From the NCBI GenBank assembly GCA_018699955.1, contig JABISG010000096.1, positions 1 through 64,000 of the forward strand: 64,000 nt of DNA. Direction: 5' to 3'. The notes beneath the pieces were generated by a model that did not search any database, was not told the DNA's origin, and saw only the letters and a list, made by a program, of their open reading frames with translations. Origin of the DNA: Planctomycetaceae bacterium. GTDB taxonomy: Bacteria; Planctomycetota; Planctomycetia; Planctomycetales; Planctomycetaceae. How positions within the stretch are numbered: position 1 is the stretch's first letter; each line of letters begins with the position of its first letter. Positions 56,836-64,000 of this stretch are shown one piece after another. Both the position numbers and the translations under genes were made by a program.

Positions 56836-57411
56836 TTAGTGTGTGAATAGCGACTTCACGCTGCTACCGACACGTTGGAGTTGGTGACGCACATTGAAGC
56901 GATACCACGGCACGTCGTTGCCGATGGAGATCAACTCGTCGCCACCGCAGCGTCCATCGGCCTGCCGCAGGTAGTAGCTCGGGCCGTATTCATTGGTTGG
57001 ATCTTTGAGTACAAACGGATTGTAGTCAACGCGATAGCAGGTTGACGGCCGAGTCTGCAAGTTGCCGTAACCTCGCGGCCGAAACGGCCGGGGCAGGCAG
57101 CGTTCGGTTTGAGTTAAGCCAAACGCGCGCGGCCGATACCATTGGCCGTAGCGTTGATTCGGGTGATCGTAGTGCGGGTATCCGCGACCGGGGCTGTCCG
57201 CCTCGCCGTAATGTGGCACGTCTCCGTATTCGGTATCGCGAAACGCTCCCGTTGCCAAGGGGTGTGACGGCAGAACCATCGGCGCCGGCGGCTCTGGGGG
57301 CGTATCCGCCTGAGCGGCATCCTGCGCCGAAGCCATTGTGCGGCTGCCGGCCACCAGTAGACAAACCGCAAGTCCGCGCAAGAGCAGCCGCCGTTGGAGA
57401 ATTGCCATCAT
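56836..57411 (-). CDS. Exported hypothetical protein
   Basis: The 191-residue protein has a signal peptide (LLLRGLAVCLLVAGSRTMASAQ) and is rich in Tyr, Pro, Arg and Gly (YPHYDHPNQRYGQWYRPRAF, CYRVDYNPFVLKDPTNEYGPSYY), with four Cys in the mature part. No catalytic motif or family is recognised. It is transcribed toward the BON-domain gene. Confidence 0.65.
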   Translation of the reverse strand: MMAILQRRLLLRGLAVCLLVAGSRTMASAQDAAQADTPPEPPAPMVLPSHPLATGAFRDTEYGDVPHYGEADSPGRGYPHYDHPNQRYGQWYRPRAFGLTQTERCLPRPFRPRGYGNLQTRPSTCYRVDYNPFVLKDPTNEYGPSYYLRQADGRCGGDELISIGNDVPWYRFNVRHQLQRVGSSVKSLFTH

Positions 57412-57655
57412 CGTACGCCTTCACGAAGTGCCGGACACTGTGAGATGCGGCCAAAGCGCATTGCTGCCGCACAACAAGAACAGACTCGTTTAGCTGAATA
57501 TCGATCCAGCTGGCGATCGAACTTTGAGGGTTCTCTCAATTAAGCGATCTGTTCGGAAAGAGTGGGCGGAAGTCGCGGCACAAATTGGCCCAACTCATTT
57601 GCCGGTAAACTCGCCCCAGTTTGACATGGGATGGAAGGTGGATGGGCCGCCCGGT

Positions 57656-57677
57656 CCCACGGGCCGCGACCCGTGGG
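57656..57677. repeat. Second cccacggg hairpin, in a 325-bp gap
   Basis: gtcccacggg, 6 bases, cccgtgggcttt: the same design as 19356-19377 with a different loop. It lies in the gap 57412-57736 and could end transcription; nothing else is supported in the gap. Confidence 0.6.
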
Positions 57678-57736
57678 CTTTGAGACGCAATATCCACGAG
57701 CGGTCGGTGTCCGCAGTCCCCGCCTTCCACATCTCC

Positions 57737-59728
57737 CTACGACTTCAACTTCACTCGTGCAACGCGGCCCAAACGGCTGTCGAGGTCCTTTGGAGGCCGG
57801 GCACACAGGCAGACCGGCAGCCAACTCGGCCGTTTCAGGAGTTCGTCGGGAAGCTGGGGAATGACCGGCAATTTGATCGCGTGGCCGGTATAACGTTTTT
57901 CTGCGACCGGCGAGACATACAGACGATTGGCCCGCAACAGCTTTGAAAGCATGCCCGCCAGTTCACCACTCATGCCGCTACCGATGACGGCATTGGGATC
58001 GGACCGCAATGCGAGTCCCTGGTCACCGGCGGTCTGCAGGAAATCAGAAAACGTCGCCTGTAGTTCGTAGAAAGCAACATCGGTTTGGCTGCCGACAAAT
58101 TCGCAAACGGCTTCAGGAAACTTTCCAGCGTCTGCCAATTGTTTCCAGGCTGCGACGTGACCTTCATCATCGGCGGTTTGCTTTAGGCGTTCATCGCGTT
58201 TGTCGCGTTCAATCATTTCGGCGATGCGGGCATCGGGTGTCGCCGGACGGCAACGGTCGCGCGCCCACTCTCGCAGTGCAAACACTTTCTCTTCCATCGT
58301 GACCGACAACGGCACCGTTCGCTGCTGCACGTCGTCCAACGCTTTCTGCGATAGTTGTTTCCCCGCAACGTACGAATCAACAGTGGCAGCATTCACAACC
58401 TCGGCCAGTTCGGCACCGCTGTAGCCGTCGGTCCGTTCGGCCAACTGCGGAACACTGAAGTCGCTCGGCTCCCAACCATGTTTGCTCAGGTGGACCTGAA
58501 GAATCTGCTTGCGTTCGGCGTAGTTCGGCAGGTCGATAAAAAACATCTCGTCGAAACGACCGCGGCGAAGCAATTCGGGCGGCAGGTTTGCGATGCTGTT
58601 AGCCGTCGCCACAACAAACACCGGCGCTCGCTTCTCTTCCATCCAGATGACAAACTGGCCAATCAGTCGCGACATGGTCGCGTCGTAATCTCCTTCCTCC
58701 GACGAGCCTGCGAACCCCTTTTCGATTTCATCCAGCCACAAGACAACCGGGGCCATCGACTCGGCAATTTGCAGCACCTCGCGCATGTTTTGCTCTGAGG
58801 AACCGCGATCGGAACTCAACAACTGGGATACGTCGAGGCGCACCAGTGGGAAACTGAGCAACCGCGCCGTCGCACGCGATGTCAGACTTTTTCCACACCC
58901 CTGCACACCGAGCAGAAACACGCCCTTGGGCATCGGCACGCCCTCTTCGCGTGCTTCAAGACCAAAAGCAACCGCGCGACCGGCAAGCCACTCCTTCAGG
59001 TTGTCCAATCCGCCGATGTCACCCAAGCCTTCTTCCAAGGCGTAGAACTCCAGCAATTTCGATCCCTGCAACAGCGTTTTCTTTTCCGCAACGAGACCGG
59101 CGTACGTGTCGTCACTTATTGCGTCGCGCCCCTGCAACACCATCGACAAGGCCCGGTGCGCCTCACTCGATGTCAGGCCGGAAATGGCGGTCAGCAAGTG
59201 TCCCTCTTCTTCGGCAGTGGGGTGTAATGGCTGCTCGCCATCTTCTGCGCACTCGCGAAGTACGACGGCCAATTCGGCACGCATGTCGTCAACGTCGGGC
59301 AACGGCAAGTCGACGGCGATGGCGTCCTTCTGCAACTCCAGCGGAATCGAATTGTCGGGGCCGACAAACAGCAACGGCTGGTGATCCTCAACCAATCCGG
59401 GCAGCAAATCCCGCAGTAACCGAGTGATCTGGGGGTCCTGCGAATACGAATGAAAGTCCTTCAACAGGAACAGCCGGTTCGGTGGATAGGTGGGAAGGTG
59501 ACGCAAAAACGAATAGGGATCAGACAAGTCCTCGCCGGCCGCTTCGCCGGGTGGCGGTGGCTGAGGACCATAGCCGCTCGACCAAACCACAACCTCATAA
59601 CCAATCTCCGCCGACAACCGTTCGAGTTCGCGCTGCCAGCGCGCCTCTTCCCAAGTCTTGAGAAATAGCAGGCGAAACCCGGAGAGAACCCGCGATTGCA
59701 ATTCGTTGAGAGTTTCGGCGGTTGACAT
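57737..59728 (-). CDS. Ycf46-like AAA+ ATPase
   Basis: The 663-residue protein has one AAA+ module in the middle: Walker A GVQGCGKS at residues 274-281, Walker B VVLWLDEIEK at about 328-337, sensor-1 ATAN near 376, and the arginine-finger region LLRRGRFDE near 387-395. The first 230 residues contain a second P-loop-like fold without Walker A (KLGY-type; LLFVGPDNSIPLELQKDAIAVDLPLPD), as in Ycf46 proteins. The C-terminal 170 residues are a separate helical domain. The partner may be the pentapeptide/TIR gene that lies 89 bp upstream on the same strand. Ycf46 function is largely unknown. Confidence 0.9.
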   Translation of the reverse strand: MSTAETLNELQSRVLSGFRLLFLKTWEEARWQRELERLSAEIGYEVVVWSSGYGPQPPPPGEAAGEDLSDPYSFLRHLPTYPPNRLFLLKDFHSYSQDPQITRLLRDLLPGLVEDHQPLLFVGPDNSIPLELQKDAIAVDLPLPDVDDMRAELAVVLRECAEDGEQPLHPTAEEEGHLLTAISGLTSSEAHRALSMVLQGRDAISDDTYAGLVAEKKTLLQGSKLLEFYALEEGLGDIGGLDNLKEWLAGRAVAFGLEAREEGVPMPKGVFLLGVQGCGKSLTSRATARLLSFPLVRLDVSQLLSSDRGSSEQNMREVLQIAESMAPVVLWLDEIEKGFAGSSEEGDYDATMSRLIGQFVIWMEEKRAPVFVVATANSIANLPPELLRRGRFDEMFFIDLPNYAERKQILQVHLSKHGWEPSDFSVPQLAERTDGYSGAELAEVVNAATVDSYVAGKQLSQKALDDVQQRTVPLSVTMEEKVFALREWARDRCRPATPDARIAEMIERDKRDERLKQTADDEGHVAAWKQLADAGKFPEAVCEFVGSQTDVAFYELQATFSDFLQTAGDQGLALRSDPNAVIGSGMSGELAGMLSKLLRANRLYVSPVAEKRYTGHAIKLPVIPQLPDELLKRPSWLPVCLCARPPKDLDSRLGRVARVKLKS

Positions 59729-59817
59729 CGAACAGCAGTTTCCAGATGAGGTGAATAAGATTGACGAAACCGGTTAGCCGCGACGCAGTGGAAGCCACCA
59801 CTACAATTTGAACGGCG

Positions 59818-61095
59818 TCACTTCCCCTTCTTCTTTTTGCCCTTTGCTTGATCGTCTTCACCCTGCACCGCTTGGACGATCTTCTCGATTTCCGCCGCGA
59901 ATCGGGCTTTGTCTCGACGGCAACGGCTGAAATCGATCGACAGCCGATCGTAGACGCGCTTGTTATGCACGCCTTCCCAGTTGCCCCCTTGAATGAATCC
60001 ATCGATGATCACCGGCACGAGAACTTCAGTCGGTTTGCCGCGTTGTTCCGTCAGTGCATCCTCGCGTTCCAGCGCGGCGCCAATTTCATCATCGACCCAC
60101 CAACTGCGAAGCGAATTGCTCGAAGCGCATAACAGGAACTTGTCCCACAAATCGGCCCTTCGCTCGAACAGGCTGGGAACGCCTTCCTGCTTCTCCATTG
60201 GCTTACTGTGCAACCAACAGCGAACGCCAACTTCCGCAAGAGATTTCTGCAGCACCTCGGCAATCGGTCGGTCCTGCTCGCTGAAAACAAGAAAGTTGAC
60301 CGGTCGCTGAGCCGGATTTACAACCGTGTTGGCCCAGTCGGCGGGAACTCCACAACCCCGCAGAAACGGTTCCGGCAGTTTCCCCTGGGATTGCAGCAGC
60401 GAATCAATCCCCAAGCTATTCGGAGCAAGGTGAATGATTGAATCGAGACCAAACGCACCGCTGAAATCAATTCCACCAAGCGACGTCCATCCCATGCGGC
60501 ATTCGTGAAACTGAGCCGACTTGACGTTGGCCCGGTTCAGATTCGCATCGGTCAAATCGGTTTCGTCGAGCCGGGCGGCGTTCAGATTCGATTCCGTCAA
60601 ATCGGCCGAGGACAAATCGACGCCGTTGAGCTGCGCGTTACTCAGGTCGGCATTCTTCAGCGAAGCACCGCTCAGTTTCGCTTGTTGAAGGTTTGCGTCG
60701 CTCAAGCGCGCACCGTCAAGTTTGGCCTCGGTCAGAATGGCCCCGGTCAGTGTCGTCTTGGATAGGTCGGCGCCGCTCAGATTGGCGCCGGTTAAGTCAG
60801 CGCCACTCAGGTCGGCGAAAGCCAACAGGGCATTGCTCAAGTCGGCGCGTTGCAGTTTGATCTGACAAAGTTTCGAGCGAGTCAAATCGGCGCCGATCAG
60901 TGCGGCTGTCGCCAGATTGGCACCAATCAGATTTACCCCAATCAGGTCGGCTCGGCGGAGGTTCGCGCCGCGCAAATCGATTCCCGCCAGATCGGCATCC
61001 ATCAGGTCGAGAATGACCTTCGGATGCTTCGCACGCCACTTGACAAAGGCACCACGCCCCTGCCCGACTAATTTCAAAAGTTTCTCGTTCGCCAC
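59818..61095 (-). CDS. Pentapeptide-repeat protein with C-terminal TIR domain
   Basis: The 425-residue protein has pentapeptide repeats (A(D/N)LxG, about residues 33-210, with GANLxxADL runs) that form a right-handed beta helix, and a TIR domain at about residues 265-400 (VNFLVFSEQDRPIAEVLQKSL, CWLHSKP, WDKFLLCASSNSLRSWWVDDE). The motif SWWVDDE matches the S.WC..E signature, and Glu337 would be the catalytic residue of NAD-cleaving TIR domains. The start chosen is GTG at 61093-61095, giving MANEKLLKL, a typical beginning for such proteins; a TTG at 61137 is in frame. The C-terminus is Lys-rich. Function is inferred from domains. Confidence 0.85.
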   Translation of the reverse strand: MANEKLLKLVGQGRGAFVKWRAKHPKVILDLMDADLAGIDLRGANLRRADLIGVNLIGANLATAALIGADLTRSKLCQIKLQRADLSNALLAFADLSGADLTGANLSGADLSKTTLTGAILTEAKLDGARLSDANLQQAKLSGASLKNADLSNAQLNGVDLSSADLTESNLNAARLDETDLTDANLNRANVKSAQFHECRMGWTSLGGIDFSGAFGLDSIIHLAPNSLGIDSLLQSQGKLPEPFLRGCGVPADWANTVVNPAQRPVNFLVFSEQDRPIAEVLQKSLAEVGVRCWLHSKPMEKQEGVPSLFERRADLWDKFLLCASSNSLRSWWVDDEIGAALEREDALTEQRGKPTEVLVPVIIDGFIQGGNWEGVHNKRVYDRLSIDFSRCRRDKARFAAEIEKIVQAVQGEDDQAKGKKKKGK

Positions 61096-61166
61096 CGGCT
61101 TCTTTCTATGTGTCTGGACTTGGTAGCTGAGAGCCAATGGCTCGCAGTCGATTCGCTGCGCCGCAA

Positions 61167-61886
61167 CTATTTCGTTTTCCCCTTCAACGCTGCCAGGATG
61201 CTTTCGGAAACCTGTTTGGCGAGTGTTTTGGAACCCTGCGGCGTGAAGTGGACGTTGTTTGGCCTCTGGATCTTGTCCAACTGTTTATCGGCAAATGTGT
61301 AGAGGTCGTCGGTGACGATTTCGTTTTCTTCCATAATTTTCGTCGCGACGGCGTTGTACTCAAGCACTTCGGCATTCTTGCGAGGCGGCTTGACGCCTGC
61401 GGGGACCGGTGTGGTGCTGCACCAGATGAGCTTCGCGCCGGTTTTTTTCATCCGCTGAACAAGGCTTCGCAGATTGCGGTCGTAATCGACGAGCGAAACC
61501 TGCTTCTTCTCGCCAATGTATTTCAAATCGTGCAGGCCCCAATTGAAGTGAATCACATCCCAATGGCCTTTGCCCAGCCACTTGTCGATACTTTGCACAC
61601 CTCGGGTTGTCGGTCCGCCGTTGGTGGGAATGCGATGTACGTTGGCTTTGCCTTTGAGCATGGCACGCGTGGCAGCCGTGTAACCAATGGAGATGGAATC
61701 GCCGATGAGCAACACGCGGGGCAAATTGGGATCGTCGTCCACTTTAGCGAAAGCCGGGTTGGGGCGCTTCTTCTGTTTGGCCTTTGCCCCCGCGACTTTC
61801 TCCTGTGCGGTCGCCAAACCGGTCAGTCCGGCCAATATGCAGCACATCATCGCCGTCAGGACAAATCGTCTTTTCGATATCGTCAT
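61167..61886 (-). CDS. Exported SGNH/GDSL-type hydrolase with altered Asp
   Basis: The 239-residue protein has a signal peptide (VLTAMMCCILAGLTGLATAQ) and the SGNH layout: block I VLLIGDSISIGY with nucleophile Ser, block II RIPTNGGPTTRG (Gly), block III HFNWGLHDL (Asn), and block V RPNNVHFTPQG with His. In typical members the last block has Asp three residues before His (DxxH); here it is Asn, so the catalytic acid may be lost or the enzyme may rely on a dyad. Substrate is probably an ester such as acetylated sugar. AAGGTG precedes the ATG. Confidence 0.85.
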   Translation of the reverse strand: MTISKRRFVLTAMMCCILAGLTGLATAQEKVAGAKAKQKKRPNPAFAKVDDDPNLPRVLLIGDSISIGYTAATRAMLKGKANVHRIPTNGGPTTRGVQSIDKWLGKGHWDVIHFNWGLHDLKYIGEKKQVSLVDYDRNLRSLVQRMKKTGAKLIWCSTTPVPAGVKPPRKNAEVLEYNAVATKIMEENEIVTDDLYTFADKQLDKIQRPNNVHFTPQGSKTLAKQVSESILAALKGKTK

Positions 61887-62139
61887 CTCATCACCTTGTT
61901 AAAGAAGGGCAAAGTTTATCGCCAGCCCGTTCCGGTTGCAGTAACATCTATTTGTCGATTCACTAACCGTCGATTCACGGCCGATCACCTTGATCTGCCA
62001 AACTCTGAATCGGAAGCTTCAGTTTCCGCTCGCATTCTATCATACCGTGCTGGTCTGACTGGTTCGAGCAGATTGGATCGGGTACAAGTTGGTTCGCGCC
62101 GCGGCGACGACTGAAACCGATGTGGAACAATCCTGCTCT

Positions 62140-63972
62140 ATGGCCCTCCCAAAAACAACACCCGATCCTCGCATCGAGTATCAATCACGTCTCGACGAAC
62201 GTCAACGGCTGGCCGACATGTATGCCGTCCGCGACGGGCGCATCTCCGCCGCACGGGGCGTTGTGTTCCTGATTGGAATCGCGCTGCTGGTGGTCATATT
62301 CAACACATCGACGGCAGCGGCATGGTGGATGTGTCTGCCCGCCGTCCTTTTTGTGGGTCTTGTGGTCTGGCACGCCCGTGTGACGGCCCGACTGGAACAG
62401 GCACGATCGGCCGTCACATATTTTGAGACGGCGATCGCCCGGCTCGAAGACAACTGGAGCGGCACCGGGGCCGACGGCGCGCGTTACGCAGATCCGCAAC
62501 ACCCCTATTCGGGCGACCTCGATGTGTTCGGCCGCGGTTCGCTGTTTCAGCTCATTTCCCGCGCCCGCACCCGGCTGGGCGAAGACACGCTGGCGGCGTG
62601 GCTTTCTGCGCCGGCCGACCGGGATACCATTGGCGTTCGGCAACAAGCGATTGACGAACTCCGCCGTCACCTCGATATGCGTGAAGACCTGGCGCTGCTG
62701 CAGTCGGAAGTTCACGACGATCTCGACCAGACACATCTCCTACATTGGTCAAACGAACCGCCAACGATCGTCGGTGTGTTTCGCCGTGTGGCTGCGATCA
62801 TACTCGCAATTGCGGCGACGGCCAGCGTGACCGGGCTGCTGTTCTTCGGAACCAGCTCTGCACCGTTGTTACTGGTTTTGATTATCGAAATTCCATTTGC
62901 ATATTCGTTTTCGAGACAGATTCGGCACGTTGCCGCTCGCGTGAACGAAGTCGGCCAGGGTCTGGAGATTCTCGCCGAGGTTCTCACAGTGCTGGAGAAA
63001 GGGCAGTTTGAATGCGAGTCGCTGCGGAACATTCACACGCAACTCGATACCGGCGGCCTGCCTCCTTCCAAACGCATTGCACAATTGCATGCGCGCATCG
63101 AGCGTCTCAACAACTGCCTGAGAAATCAGTTCTTTGCACCGATAGCATTTCTGCTGGGGTTGCCCGTTCATCTCGTTCACAGCATTGAAATGTGGCGCGG
63201 CCGATACGGTTCGCACATTTCCGATTGGCTGACAGCCGTGGGCGAACTGGAAGCACTCTCGGCGCTGGCCGGCTACGCGTACGAAAACCCGAGCGACCCG
63301 TTCCCCGAGTTGCTCACCGGCGAACCGCTCATCGAAGCAGTCGATGCGGGACACCCGCTGCTGGCCAGCAGCGAATGTGTCTCCAACGATCTCTCTGTGG
63401 GTGGAGAGTTGCGGCTGATTCTTATCAGCGGCTCGAACATGTCGGGCAAGAGTACCATGCTGCGGACCATCGGCACCAATATCGTCCTCGCACTGGCAGG
63501 CGCTCCGGTGCGGGCCAAAGAGTTTCGCGTGTCGCCGGTGGCCATCGGCACGGCAATGCGAGTGAACGACTCGCTGCAGGAAGGCAAGTCGTTCTTCTAC
63601 GCGGCCATTTCGCGGCTGAAGTCGATTGTAGACCTCGCCCAAAATGAGTTGCCGCTGCTATTCTTGTTTGACGAAATTCTGCAGGGGACGAATTCGCACG
63701 ACCGCCGGATTGGCACCGAAGCAATTCTCAGCAGTCTGGTTGAGGGCGATGCAATCGGCCTGGTGACGACGCACGATCTGGCATTAACAGAAATCGTCGA
63801 ACCGCTTGGTGTCCGGGCGAAGAACATCCATTTTGAGGATCGGATTGAAGATGGGAAAATGAAGTTCGATTACCGCATTCAGCCGGGCGTGGTGAAGAAA
63901 AGCAACGCGCTGGAACTGATGCGGATGATGGGACTCCAGCTCGACACGGAGCCGAAATCGGGCAGAAAATAA
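62140..63972 (+). CDS. Membrane-embedded MutS-family ATPase
   Basis: The 610-residue protein has the MutS ATPase domain at the C-terminus: Walker A GSNMSGKST at residues 431-439, and LFLFDEILQGTNSHDRRIG as the Walker B and signature region, then LVTTHDLALTEI. Upstream parts resemble the MutS lever/clamp helices (LISRARTRLGEDTLAAWLSAP). Unlike canonical MutS it has membrane helices at about residues 37-80 (VVFLIGIALLVVIF, MCLPAVLFVGLVVW) and 212-255 (AAIILAIAATASVTGLLFFG, LLLVLIIEIPFAY), and lacks the mismatch-recognition domain. Its role is unknown. It is probably an inner membrane protein. Confidence 0.87.
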   Translation: MALPKTTPDPRIEYQSRLDERQRLADMYAVRDGRISAARGVVFLIGIALLVVIFNTSTAAAWWMCLPAVLFVGLVVWHARVTARLEQARSAVTYFETAIARLEDNWSGTGADGARYADPQHPYSGDLDVFGRGSLFQLISRARTRLGEDTLAAWLSAPADRDTIGVRQQAIDELRRHLDMREDLALLQSEVHDDLDQTHLLHWSNEPPTIVGVFRRVAAIILAIAATASVTGLLFFGTSSAPLLLVLIIEIPFAYSFSRQIRHVAARVNEVGQGLEILAEVLTVLEKGQFECESLRNIHTQLDTGGLPPSKRIAQLHARIERLNNCLRNQFFAPIAFLLGLPVHLVHSIEMWRGRYGSHISDWLTAVGELEALSALAGYAYENPSDPFPELLTGEPLIEAVDAGHPLLASSECVSNDLSVGGELRLILISGSNMSGKSTMLRTIGTNIVLALAGAPVRAKEFRVSPVAIGTAMRVNDSLQEGKSFFYAAISRLKSIVDLAQNELPLLFLFDEILQGTNSHDRRIGTEAILSSLVEGDAIGLVTTHDLALTEIVEPLGVRAKNIHFEDRIEDGKMKFDYRIQPGVVKKSNALELMRMMGLQLDTEPKSGRK

Positions 63973-64000
63973 ACACCAGCCCGTCCGTATCATTGTCGCC

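Noticed and set aside
61137-62114. 325-residue plus-strand frame
   Set aside because: It is antisense to the SGNH hydrolase and extends into the intergenic gap without a domain.

Overview
This is a bacterial chromosome segment, almost certainly from the phylum Planctomycetota (class Planctomycetia). The diagnostic genes are a DUF1549/DUF1553 - DUF1501 - WD40 operon, a DUF1559 pseudopilin-like protein, many Tat- or Sec-exported enzymes of unknown role, an expanded secretin, and several dispersed palindromic repeats. The genus cannot be named from sequence reading alone. No rRNA, tRNA or CRISPR array was recognised.

Layout. 1-5 kb: a relic of a response regulator, then divergently arranged pseudopilin genes (one GspG-like, then an operon of GspH-like, a very long prepilin with a LamG-type domain, another minor pilin, and a GspK/PilX-like protein). 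5-10 kb: a secreted protein and the three-gene planctomycete operon. 10.5-15.2 kb: phospholipid synthesis (pssA, psd), enolase, and an FtsB/DivIC-like protein. 15.6-24 kb: a 982-residue exported orphan, a lone MotB/OmpA-like protein, a mannonate dehydratase-family enzyme and a long lipoprotein. 24-29.3 kb: a PilZ-like protein, a membrane TPR protein, an RluD pseudouridine synthase, an FAH-family enzyme and an orphan beta-class DNA methyltransferase. 29-48 kb: an M3 oligopeptidase, an exported lipase-like hydrolase, an XdhC-like protein, exported amidohydrolase, oxidoreductase and sugar isomerase proteins, a degenerate GH10 protein, purC, a membrane Ser/Thr kinase, clpS and a ParA-family ATPase.

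48-50.4 kb holds the most interesting locus: a retron-type reverse transcriptase behind a 320-base stretch packed with inverted repeats, including a perfect 58-bp palindrome, and followed at 40 bp by a membrane protein. 50.7-57.4 kb encodes a 1337-residue secretin, a lipoprotein and two secreted proteins. 57.7-61.1 kb holds an AAA+ ATPase behind a pentapeptide-repeat/TIR protein, a second candidate for an immunity-like module. The window ends with an SGNH hydrolase and a membrane-embedded MutS-family ATPase.

How the genes fit together. The pseudopilins at 0.4-4.7 kb and the secretin at 50.7 kb may serve one type II secretion or pilus-like machine, although no assembly ATPase or platform protein lies here. 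Much of the rest is export of degradative or sugar-modifying enzymes plus scattered housekeeping genes. Repeats account for most long intergenic stretches, and one repeat appears to have been incorporated in frame into a coding region.
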